34,941 nt of DNA from positions 1 through 34,941 of the forward strand of contig VGJF01000004.1 of assembly GCA_016867585.1 (NCBI GenBank), read 5' to 3'. Under the pieces are notes generated by a model, which saw only the letters and a list, made by a program, of their open reading frames with translations, ran no database searches and was not told the origin of the DNA. A program made the translations under genes and the position numbers. The DNA comes from Candidatus Aminicenantota bacterium. Its GTDB lineage: Bacteria; Acidobacteriota; Aminicenantia; Aminicenantales; UBA4085. Shown here in pieces: positions 27,972 through 34,941 of this stretch; the stretch's first letter is position 1; each line of letters begins with the position of its first letter.

Positions 27972-28070
27972 ACCCGCCCGATCTTTCGGACTTGGCCGCC
28001 GGCCGGCGAGCCGGGCCGTGAACGTCTGGGCGAGGCCAAGCCTCTGGTCGAGACCGGCGGATGGCCGGCC

Positions 28071-29504
28071 TTACTGGGCCCGATCGATGAGGTAATCGGC
28101 GACCTGGAGGCCGTAGACGTCCGGGTCGAGGGTTTTGAGGATCGTCCGGCGGAAGCGGCCCGTATCGGGGTCGACCTCGGCCAGGTCGACGGCCGGCCCG
28201 TCGATTTTTCGCCCGTCGGGGTCGGTGATGAGCTTGACCAGCGGCCGGGTCACGAATCCCGGCAGGGGGTTGTTCTCGATGACAAGCCCGACTTCCCCGG
28301 AATCCAAGGCCCCCAGCGTCCCGACGGGATAGACGCCCATCATCTCGGCGAACGTCTTGAAGAGAAGGGGATCGAATTCCTCGGCGCAGACCTCTTTCAT
28401 CAGCCGGAGGGCTTCCCAGGGAGTGAACGTTTTGGGCCGATAGATCCGTTTGGTCGTGATCGCGTCGTAGTAGTCGACGACTTTCACGATCCGGCTGTAC
28501 AGGTGCGTCCGCCGGCGCTCGAGATATCGGGGATAGCCTCCCAGGCCGGGTTTGATATGGTGTTCCAAGGCGACTTCGATGGCCGCTTCGGGGACGCCTT
28601 CCGTCTGGGTCCGGGAAGCCAGCCTTCCGGCCCCGTAGGGGGAGTGCTTCTCCATCAGGGCCCGCTCCCCCGGGTCGAGTTTGCCCGGCTTGTTCCAGAC
28701 GGCGTCGTCGATGTCGAACTTGCCGACGTCGTGGAGGCAGGCGCTGACCCCAAGTTCGATGAGCTCGGGCCGGTTCAGCCCGAGCCGCCGCCCGAGGGCC
28801 AGGGAAAGGATGCAGACGTTGACCGAGTGGTTGAGGGTGTACTCCTGGAAATTCTTGATGTTCGTCAAGCCGATGAGAAGGGATTCGTGGGAGATGAGAT
28901 GATTGATCAGCGACTGGACCCACCGCCGGGTCAGATGAATCCTCATCGCCTTCCTCTCGCCCTCGAACATATCCTTGAGATGATAGACCCCCATCATGAA
29001 GATGGGGATCGCGCTCTTTTCGGAAAGCTCGGGGTGAACCTCCTCCGGAATTTTCTTGAGACGGATGTGCGGGAAAACGGCCCGTTCGAACTCGTCGGCG
29101 AGCCGTTCGAAGGACACGCCCTTGGAAGCGTCGCGGGGGGCGAGGAAGGCCAGGAACCGGCCGAGCTCCGCCTCGTCGAGGCCCGCGGCGAAGGTCATCG
29201 TCCCGATCTCGCGGGCCAGGAACTCCTCGAAGACCGATTTGTAGATGAGATAATTGGCGACGTTGAACTTCATCCGGGCCTTGTTGACGAAAAAGGCGTC
29301 CCGCCGGATATCGATTTCGACTTCCGTGTCGGTTTGGAAGGCCTGGCGGAGGGACTGGAAGCACGCGCCCAGGCGCTCGACGAAATTGCTGTTCGTCGGC
29401 TCGTAGACTTTGCTCAGCTTGAGGACGATATGGAGATGGGTCATGATGTCGAGGGCGGTCTTCGAGCTGAGCCCGGGCGTCTGTTCCTCGGTCAGGGTGG
29501 TCAT
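28071..29504 (-). CDS. HD-GYP domain phosphodiesterase-like protein
   Basis: A 477-residue protein. Residues 220-360 are an HD-GYP domain, the family that degrades cyclic di-GMP: H226, HD at 258-259 in CLHDVGKFD, H287, HH at 315-316, GYP at 323-325 and DYYD (344-347). All metal-binding positions are present, so it should be active. Residues about 18-125 are an N-terminal domain (SKVYEPTNSN... EVEIDIRRDAFFVN...) that I do not know by name. It recurs in the upstream HEAT-repeat protein. About 85 residues after the GYP part form a beta-rich tail. Its ATG overlaps the HEAT gene stop (ATGA), so the two are coupled. Confidence 0.88.
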   Translation of the reverse strand: MTTLTEEQTPGLSSKTALDIMTHLHIVLKLSKVYEPTNSNFVERLGACFQSLRQAFQTDTEVEIDIRRDAFFVNKARMKFNVANYLIYKSVFEEFLAREIGTMTFAAGLDEAELGRFLAFLAPRDASKGVSFERLADEFERAVFPHIRLKKIPEEVHPELSEKSAIPIFMMGVYHLKDMFEGERKAMRIHLTRRWVQSLINHLISHESLLIGLTNIKNFQEYTLNHSVNVCILSLALGRRLGLNRPELIELGVSACLHDVGKFDIDDAVWNKPGKLDPGERALMEKHSPYGAGRLASRTQTEGVPEAAIEVALEHHIKPGLGGYPRYLERRRTHLYSRIVKVVDYYDAITTKRIYRPKTFTPWEALRLMKEVCAEEFDPLLFKTFAEMMGVYPVGTLGALDSGEVGLVIENNPLPGFVTRPLVKLITDPDGRKIDGPAVDLAEVDPDTGRFRRTILKTLDPDVYGLQVADYLIDRAQ

Positions 29505-31297
29505 CGGGGGTTCTCCTGAGCCTCGGGCGCAACGATCCGCCGAAGGGCGGCCTCGACTTCCTTTCGGATCGGCTTTGGCCTAGCTTTTCGGCAGGCTTTC
29601 AAAGCTTCGACGGCGGGCGGTGTGGCCATGGCTTCGAGAGCTCGGACCGCGGCAAGCCTGGTCCCCGGCCTGCGTCCCGGGCCGAAGAGCCGGCGTTTCC
29701 TGAGCAGGCGGCCGAGGATGGCGGAAGCTTCGTCGGCCCGGCTTCTTCCCAGGGCCGCGACGACGGCCTCCCGCTCGGCCTCCGATTTCGATCGGAAGGC
29801 CCTGGCCGAGGCGAGGGCGATGAGGTCGTCGAGGACTCCCCGATCGTCCCCGGCTTGGATGGATTTCAAGGCTTCGACGCGGATGTCCTCATCAGGGTCC
29901 TGGAAGAGGCGGCGCAGGCCCGACCTGGCCCGCTCGTCGGCGAACGTTCCGAGGACGCCGGCCGCCCTGAGCCTGACGTCCTTGCTCTTCCATTTGAGGA
30001 CGTCGAGGAGGAAAGGGGTCGCCGCCGGGTCCCTTCTCCGGGCGCAGATGTCGATCGCGGCGATCGTGAACAGGGGGCGGTCCTCCCGCCCTTGGCGGAG
30101 GAATTGCCGAAGATCCTCCCCGGCCATTTGCTCGAAGAATTCCCCGGCCTCCTCCCTGAATCCGAGCCGCCCGATTTTCTCGAAGAGGTCCGCGGCCAGG
30201 GGAAGGCCGGGGCGGCCGATGAAGCGGAGGAATTCGAAAAACGCCTTGACGTCGAACGTCCGCCGTTCGAGAAGGACCTCCCCGATCTGGGCGGCGGGGA
30301 AATTCTCCCGCATGGCGCGGAAAAAATTCTCGAGAGCCGTCGCCCGGGGGGGCGAGTCGAGGAGGAAGCGGCGAAGGAGCTCGCCGAGCCGGTTCAGCAG
30401 GCGCATGAGCCGGATGAATTCCGCTTTGCGAAGCCTGGCCCGGACGTGTTGATTGAGAAACTCCAGGAGCCGGGCGAAGGCTTCGGCCCGCTCCTCGGCC
30501 CAGAGGAGCTCGAAGATCAAGTCCGGAAAATGCCGCTCGGCCGGCTCCCGCCTCTCGGCCGCGACCATGGCCTCGACATGGCGGGCGTCCTCCTCGGTCA
30601 GGCGGGCGCAGAGGCCTTCGGCTTCGTCGGGTTCGGTGTCCGCCCTTCGGGCGAGCTCGAGGGACCGCCGGGCGATCTCGGCCGCGTCTTCCGGGGTGAA
30701 ATCGATCCGGCCCTTGTGGAGGGCCTCCCGGTCGAGGTCGAATTCGCGGGGCAAGTCCTGGTCGCCGGAAATCTTGGCCTCGACGAATTCGTCGGGGGAG
30801 ATGTAGCGGATGTGCTCGAAATCCCGCTGCCAAAGGGCGTCGACGATGTCGCTTTCGTCGAGCGGGAGGAGGGAGACGGTCCGGATGAGCTCGATGAAAT
30901 TCGAAAACTCCTCCCGCGGCAGTCCCCGCAGAAAAATCAATTTTTGCATTCCGTCCTTGTAGAAAAAATAGGGCAGGCTTCGGAGGGGATTCTCTTCGGC
31001 GAGGACGGCTTCGCCCCGGCAGAGAAAAGCGTCTTTTTGGACTTCGAGTTCGAGCTCGGGGATCCGTTCGAGAAACGACGCCAGGCGAGCGAAGACGTTG
31101 TCTTGGAGGGCGGCGATGGAATCGTGCCCCGGGGGGAAAATCTTCGCCGCGGAAACGGCCCGGACAAGGGAGGCGCAGATTTCGCGGACCTCGGGAAGGC
31201 ATTTCTTGTCGGGGGAGGAGTCGGGCGGGGGAGAATGTCCTCCTTTCCCGCCGACGCCGGGTTGGGGACTCCGCCCCGCGGTTTTTTCCGGGGCCAT
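29501..31297 (-). CDS. HEAT-repeat protein sharing an N-terminal domain with the HD-GYP protein
   Basis: A 598-residue soluble protein. The ATG at 31297 is chosen; the frame is open to a GTG at 31324, and neither has a clear ribosome site. Residues about 40-138 (KIFPPGHDSI... LELEVQKDAFLCRG... FLRGLPREEFSNFIELI) parallel the HD-GYP N-terminal domain. The middle is helical. The C-terminal 200 residues are HEAT/PBS-lyase-type repeats (AATPFLLDVLKWKSKDVRLRAAG, SGLRRLFQDPDEDIRVEALKSI, PAVEALKACRKA). It is likely a scaffold or signalling partner of the HD-GYP enzyme. No catalytic motifs are seen. Confidence 0.75.
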   Translation of the reverse strand: MAPEKTAGRSPQPGVGGKGGHSPPPDSSPDKKCLPEVREICASLVRAVSAAKIFPPGHDSIAALQDNVFARLASFLERIPELELEVQKDAFLCRGEAVLAEENPLRSLPYFFYKDGMQKLIFLRGLPREEFSNFIELIRTVSLLPLDESDIVDALWQRDFEHIRYISPDEFVEAKISGDQDLPREFDLDREALHKGRIDFTPEDAAEIARRSLELARRADTEPDEAEGLCARLTEEDARHVEAMVAAERREPAERHFPDLIFELLWAEERAEAFARLLEFLNQHVRARLRKAEFIRLMRLLNRLGELLRRFLLDSPPRATALENFFRAMRENFPAAQIGEVLLERRTFDVKAFFEFLRFIGRPGLPLAADLFEKIGRLGFREEAGEFFEQMAGEDLRQFLRQGREDRPLFTIAAIDICARRRDPAATPFLLDVLKWKSKDVRLRAAGVLGTFADERARSGLRRLFQDPDEDIRVEALKSIQAGDDRGVLDDLIALASARAFRSKSEAEREAVVAALGRSRADEASAILGRLLRKRRLFGPGRRPGTRLAAVRALEAMATPPAVEALKACRKARPKPIRKEVEAALRRIVAPEAQENPR

Positions 31298-31340
31298 CTT
31301 ATTGGTCAGGGAAGATGATAACACCGGCCGGCGAAGGGCG

Positions 31341-31856
31341 TCAATCGCAGGGGGCGATCTCGACGAGGAGGGCGTCGCTCTCGACGGCCTGGCCGGGGGC
31401 GATGTGGACGGCCCGGACGATCCCTCCTTTCCGGCTGAAGATCTCGTTCTCCATTTTCATGGCTTCGATGATGAGGAGGGGCGACCGCGGGGCGATCCGG
31501 TCGCCGGCCTTGACGTGGACCCGGACGATCTTGCCCGGCATGGCCGACTTGACGGCCTCCGGCCCGGACTGCTCCCACTGGGCCCGCAGCCGCCGCGTCC
31601 GGAGCTTCCGTTCGTCGAGGATCTCGAGCTCGAAATCGTGATGGCGGAAGTGGAGCTCGAGGCGGCCGCTCTGGAAGGCGTAGACGATGTCGCAGGAGCG
31701 CCGGTCGACGAGGACGGAAAGGGAATCGGCGGAGAACGACCGGACCTCGACGACGTGCATCTGGCCGTCGAAAGCGACCTGGAAGCGTCCCTCGTTCAAA
31801 GGGGTGAACTCGATCGTCCTCTCCCGGCCGTCGATGAGGGCGACGAATCTCTTCAT
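31341..31856 (-). CDS. Biotin carboxyl carrier subunit of the propionyl-CoA carboxylase-type enzyme
   Basis: A 171-residue protein with an N-terminal BT-like beta domain (KRFVALIDGRERTIEFTPLNEGRFQVAFDG in overlapping segments, about 1-100) and a C-terminal biotinyl domain with IIEAMKMENEI, the biotin lysine lying between the two methionines. Its ATG overlaps the biotin carboxylase stop by 4 bp (ATGA). It has the same build as the carrier at 20384 but is clearly diverged, so the two carboxylases have dedicated carriers. It is the last gene of the operon. Confidence 0.9.
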   Translation of the reverse strand: MKRFVALIDGRERTIEFTPLNEGRFQVAFDGQMHVVEVRSFSADSLSVLVDRRSCDIVYAFQSGRLELHFRHHDFELEILDERKLRTRRLRAQWEQSGPEAVKSAMPGKIVRVHVKAGDRIAPRSPLLIIEAMKMENEIFSRKGGIVRAVHIAPGQAVESDALLVEIAPCD

Positions 31857-33358
31857 CGCTCGAAGCCTCCCGGGCGTCCGGAAGTCTTCCAGGGCGAGGG
31901 AGCCATCCGGGCGAGAAATTGGATCGTCTCGCCGCGGTCCTCGGCCAGCCAGGCCAGGACGGCCGCGGCCGCCAGGGCCAAGGGCTCGGGCCGATGGCCG
32001 GCTTCCCGGAGAAGCTCCTCCCGGCGGCGGGGAACGAAGTGGGTGTCGTAGCGGCCTTGGAGGAATTCGGGATGGCGGACGATTTGCCGGAGAAAGGGGA
32101 TGTTCGTCCGGACGCCGGTCAGGACGTATTCCTCGAGGGCCCTTTGCATCCGGGAGAGGGCCTGCTTTCGGTTTTCGCCCCAGACGACGAGCTTCGAGAT
32201 GAGGGGGTCGTATTCCGTCGGGATCCGGAAGCCGGCATAAACGCCCGAATCGTCGCGGATCCCCGGCCCGCCCGGCGGGACCAGGCGCTTGATGTAGCCC
32301 GGGGACGGGAGAAAGTCGTTCTGCGGGTCTTCGGCGTAGATCCGGCATTCGAGGGCGTGGCCGCGCGGCGACGGAGGCGTTTCCTCGACCGCGCCCCCCT
32401 CGGCGATGCGGATCTGTCGCTCGACGAGGTCGATCCCGGTCACGAGTTCGGTGACCGGATGCTCGACCTGGAGGCGGGTGTTCATCTCCAGGAAATAAAA
32501 ACGCCGCTCGTCGTCGACCAGGAATTCGACCGTCCCGGCGTTGACGTACCCGCCGGCCCGGGCCGCCCGGACGGCGGCTTCGCCCATCCGCCGCCGAAGG
32601 TCCCGGGTCAGGACGGGCGAGGGCGTCTCCTCGATGATCTTCTGGTGGCGCCGCTGGATCGAGCACTCGCGCTCGTTGAGGTGGACGACCCGGCCGTGGA
32701 CGTCGGCCAGGATCTGGAACTCGACATGATGGGGATCTTTGAGATATTTTTCCAGGTAGACGCGGGAATCGCCGAAGGCGGAGAGGGCTTCCCGGCCGCA
32801 GGCGGCGAAGGAGCCGTCCATTTCCTCGGCCTTCGAGACGAGGCGCATGCCTTTCCCGCCCCCTCCGGCCGCGGCCTTGACGAGGACGGGGTATCCGAGC
32901 CGGTCCGCCTCGGCGGCGGCCGCGGCGGCCGTTTCGAGCGGCGGCGTTCCCGGGACGACGGGGACGCCCGCCTCGGCCATTAAGCTCCGGGCTCGGGTCT
33001 TCTCCCCCAGTCGGCGAATGGCCTCGGCCGGGGGACCGATGAACCGGAATCCGTGCTCGAGGCTGGCCGCGGCGAAGGCGGCGTTCTCGCTCAGGAAGCC
33101 GTAGCCCGGATGGATCGCGTCGACCCGGGCCTGGCGGGCGATCTCGAAAATCCGGTCCTCCCGGAGATACGTGTCCTGGGGAGCGGCTCCCGGGAGGGGA
33201 TAGGCCTCGTCGGCGTACCGGACGTGAAGGGCGTCCCGGTCCGGGTCGGAGAAGAGGGCCACGGTCGTGAGGCCGAGGTCCCGGCACGTCCGCATGATCC
33301 GGACGGCGATTTCGCCCCGGTTGGCGACGAGGATTTTCCGGATTTTCGGGTGTCTCAT
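31853..33358 (-). CDS. accC: Biotin carboxylase subunit of the propionyl-CoA carboxylase-type enzyme
   Basis: A 501-residue ATP-grasp enzyme beginning MRHPKIRKILVANRGEIAVRI. It has HPGYGFLSENAAFA, the AAAGGGGKGMRLV loop, ECSIQRRHQK, NAGTVEFLVDD, EMNTRLQVEHPVTE and YDPLISKL. It ends about 50 residues after the core, without BT or biotinyl domains, which follow as a separate overlapping gene. Sixteen bases separate it from the carboxyltransferase gene upstream. It is a paralogue of the enzyme at 18870. Confidence 0.93.
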   Translation of the reverse strand: MRHPKIRKILVANRGEIAVRIMRTCRDLGLTTVALFSDPDRDALHVRYADEAYPLPGAAPQDTYLREDRIFEIARQARVDAIHPGYGFLSENAAFAAASLEHGFRFIGPPAEAIRRLGEKTRARSLMAEAGVPVVPGTPPLETAAAAAAEADRLGYPVLVKAAAGGGGKGMRLVSKAEEMDGSFAACGREALSAFGDSRVYLEKYLKDPHHVEFQILADVHGRVVHLNERECSIQRRHQKIIEETPSPVLTRDLRRRMGEAAVRAARAGGYVNAGTVEFLVDDERRFYFLEMNTRLQVEHPVTELVTGIDLVERQIRIAEGGAVEETPPSPRGHALECRIYAEDPQNDFLPSPGYIKRLVPPGGPGIRDDSGVYAGFRIPTEYDPLISKLVVWGENRKQALSRMQRALEEYVLTGVRTNIPFLRQIVRHPEFLQGRYDTHFVPRRREELLREAGHRPEPLALAAAAVLAWLAEDRGETIQFLARMAPSPWKTSGRPGGFER

Positions 33359-33374
33359 CAGCGGGGCCGCGGGA

Positions 33375-34941
33375 TCACAAAGGGATGTTCCCGTGCTTCC
33401 GGGGCGGATTTTTTTGGCGCTTGTTCTGGAGCATCTGGAGCGACTGGATGATCTGGCGGCGGGTGTCCTCGGGGTAGATGACGGCGTCGATGTAGCCCAG
33501 CTCGGCGGCTTTGTAGGGATTGGCGAAAGTCTTCCGGTACTGGGCCGCGAGCTCGGCTTTGCGCGAGCCGGGATCGGCCGCTTCGGCCAGCTCCTTGCGG
33601 GAGATAATGGCCACGGCCCCTTCGGGGCCCATGACGGCGATCTCGGCCGTCGGGTAGGCGAGGTTGATGTCGCCCCGGATGTGTTTGGAGGCCATGACGT
33701 CGTAGGCCCCCCCGTAGGCCTTGCGGGTGATGATCGTGACCTTGGGGACCGTCGACTCGGCGAAGGCGTAGAGGAGCTTGGCCCCCTCCTTGATGATCCC
33801 GCTGAATTCCTGGTCCGTCCCCGGGAGAAAGCCCGGGACGTCGACGAACGTCACCAAGGGGATGTTGAAGGCGTCGCAGAAACGGATGAACCGGGCCGCC
33901 TTCTTGGACGATTCCGTGTCCAGGCATCCGGCCAGGTGGGCCGGCTGATTGGCCACGAGGCCGGCCGAAAGCCCGCCGAAACGGGCGAAGCCGACGACGA
34001 TGTTTGGGGCGAAGTGCTCGTGGATTTCGAAGAAGGCGCCGTCGTCGACGACCCGCCGGATGATGTCCTTGATGTCGTAGGGCTTGTTGGGATTCGTCGG
34101 GACGATCGTCTTCAGGGCTTCGTCCCTGCGGTCGGCCGGGTCGGCGGTCAGCTTGATCGGGGGGTCCTCCATGTTGTTGGACGGCAGGTAGCCGAGGAGG
34201 TCGCGGATCATGAGGAGGGCCTGGTCCTCGTCCGCGGCCGTGAGGTGGGCGACGCCGCTTTTCGTGGCGTGGGTCATGGCCCCGCCGAGCTCTTCCTTGG
34301 TGACTTCTTCGTGGGTCACGGTCTTGATGACATCGGGCCCGGTAACGAACATGTAGGACTTGCGCTCGACCATGAGGATGAAATCGGTGATGGCCGGGGA
34401 GTAGACGGCTCCGCCGGCGCAGGGCCCCATGATGAGGGAAATCTGGGGGATGACGCCCGAAGCCAGGGTGTTGCGGAGGAAGATGTCGGCGTAGCCGCCC
34501 AGACTGACGACGCCCTCCTGGATCCGGGCCCCGCCCGAGTCGTTGAGGCCGATGACCGGCGCCCCGTTCTCCATCGCTTTGTCCATGATCTTGCAGATCT
34601 TCTCGGCGTGGGCGCCGGACAGGGACCCCCCGAAGACGGTGAAGTCCTGGGCGAAAACGTAGACGAGGCGGCCTTCGATTTTTCCGTAGCCGGTGACGAC
34701 GCCGTCGCCCCGAATCCGCTGGGAGGCCATCCCGAAGTCCGGGCAGCGGTGGGTCTTGAGCTTGTCGAGTTCGACGAAGGAGCCGGGGTCGAGGAGGAGC
34801 TCCAGCCGCTCCCGGGCCGTGTACTTCCCCTCGGCATGCTGTTTGGCGACGCGCTCCGCCCCCCCGCCCGCCTCGGCCTTGCGTTCGAGTTCGGCCAGGT
34901 GGGCCCGGAGGGCGTCGTGGTCGGGCGATGGATGGTCGGCC
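33375..34941 (-). CDS. Propionyl-CoA/methylmalonyl-CoA carboxyltransferase, beta subunit (5' end outside window)
   Basis: The frame is open from the right edge (521 codons visible with no start needed) to the TGA at 33375-33377. The first visible part has [44 protein letters not shown] and [23 protein letters not shown], so an internal ATG at 34730 is not the start. Family blocks follow: [71 protein letters not shown] and the C-terminal KHGNIPL. These mark the propionyl-CoA carboxylase/methylmalonyl-CoA decarboxylase alpha group rather than methylcrotonyl-CoA carboxylase. It would feed the epimerase and mutase at 23232-25321. Confidence 0.93.
   Translation of the reverse strand, partial: ADHPSPDHDALRAHLAELERKAEAGGGAERVAKQHAEGKYTARERLELLLDPGSFVELDKLKTHRCPDFGMASQRIRGDGVVTGYGKIEGRLVYVFAQDFTVFGGSLSGAHAEKICKIMDKAMENGAPVIGLNDSGGARIQEGVVSLGGYADIFLRNTLASGVIPQISLIMGPCAGGAVYSPAITDFILMVERKSYMFVTGPDVIKTVTHEEVTKEELGGAMTHATKSGVAHLTAADEDQALLMIRDLLGYLPSNNMEDPPIKLTADPADRRDEALKTIVPTNPNKPYDIKDIIRRVVDDGAFFEIHEHFAPNIVVGFARFGGLSAGLVANQPAHLAGCLDTESSKKAARFIRFCDAFNIPLVTFVDVPGFLPGTDQEFSGIIKEGAKLLYAFAESTVPKVTIITRKAYGGAYDVMASKHIRGDINLAYPTAEIAVMGPEGAVAIISRKELAEAADPGSRKAELAAQYRKTFANPYKAAELGYIDAVIYPEDTRRQIIQSLQMLQNKRQKNPPRKHGNIPL

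Noticed and set aside
34316-34837. A separate serine/arginine-rich frame on the minus strand
   Set aside because: It is a shadow of the propionyl-CoA carboxylase beta gene, whose own frame stays open to the window edge with good homology.

Overview
The window is GC-rich bacterial chromosome with dense gene packing, many 1-4 bp gene overlaps (ATGA, TGATG, GTGA) and Shine-Dalgarno-led starts. The mix of selenocysteine machinery, an archaeal-type HMG-CoA synthase/thiolase/DUF35 set, two biotin-dependent acyl-CoA carboxylases and B12-dependent propionate genes suggests a heterotrophic, amino-acid-degrading bacterium. My best guess is an uncultured Acidobacteriota/Aminicenantes-like lineage, but no rRNA or other marker here proves it.

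Layout. (1) 1-1324 is a mobile-element scar. It holds the start of an IS1634-type transposase running off the left edge, a divergent small cysteine-motif gene (DUF6788-like), an unusual symmetric promoter between them, and a decayed retropepsin-like protease gene. (2) 1376-11189, all minus strand: DHCW-motif cupin, exported class I methyltransferase, HtrA protease, a Maf-TRAM-RlmD-type fusion, selA, selB, and the two E1 subunits of a 2-oxoacid dehydrogenase. (3) 11311-13615, plus: a DUF4097 beta-repeat export protein and an AAA_14/DUF4143 ATPase behind an AT-rich leader. (4) 13782-22089, plus: HMG-CoA synthase, acetoacetyl-CoA thiolase (frameshifted), DUF35 protein, methylcrotonyl-CoA carboxylase-type beta subunit, methylglutaconyl-CoA hydratase, biotin carboxylase, biotin carrier and acyl-CoA dehydrogenase. 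(5) 22101-23187: a two-TM protein on minus, then a gap with a 139-nt nested palindrome and a possible gene remnant. (6) 23232-25321, plus: methylmalonyl-CoA mutase large subunit and epimerase. (7) 25393-27971: an AbiE-type toxin-antitoxin pair with a palindromic operator, and a membrane-anchored coiled-coil protein. (8) 28071-34941, minus: an HD-GYP protein and a HEAT-repeat protein sharing an N-terminal domain, then a propionyl-CoA carboxylase-type operon (beta cut by the right edge).

How it fits together. Regions 2, 4, 6 and 8 can be read as a branched-chain-acid/propionate metabolic neighbourhood: 2-oxoacid dehydrogenase E1, acyl-CoA dehydrogenase, methylcrotonyl-CoA carboxylase and methylglutaconyl-CoA hydratase lead to HMG-CoA, while propionyl-CoA carboxylase, epimerase and mutase lead to succinyl-CoA. 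The striking point is that the enzyme at HMG-CoA is a three-part archaeal-type synthase/thiolase/DUF35 complex. No HMG-CoA lyase or reductase is visible in the window. The cluster could therefore be a leucine route with a non-standard end, or a biosynthetic route from acetyl-CoA towards isovaleryl-CoA. Both carboxylases have the alpha subunit split into separate biotin carboxylase and carrier genes.
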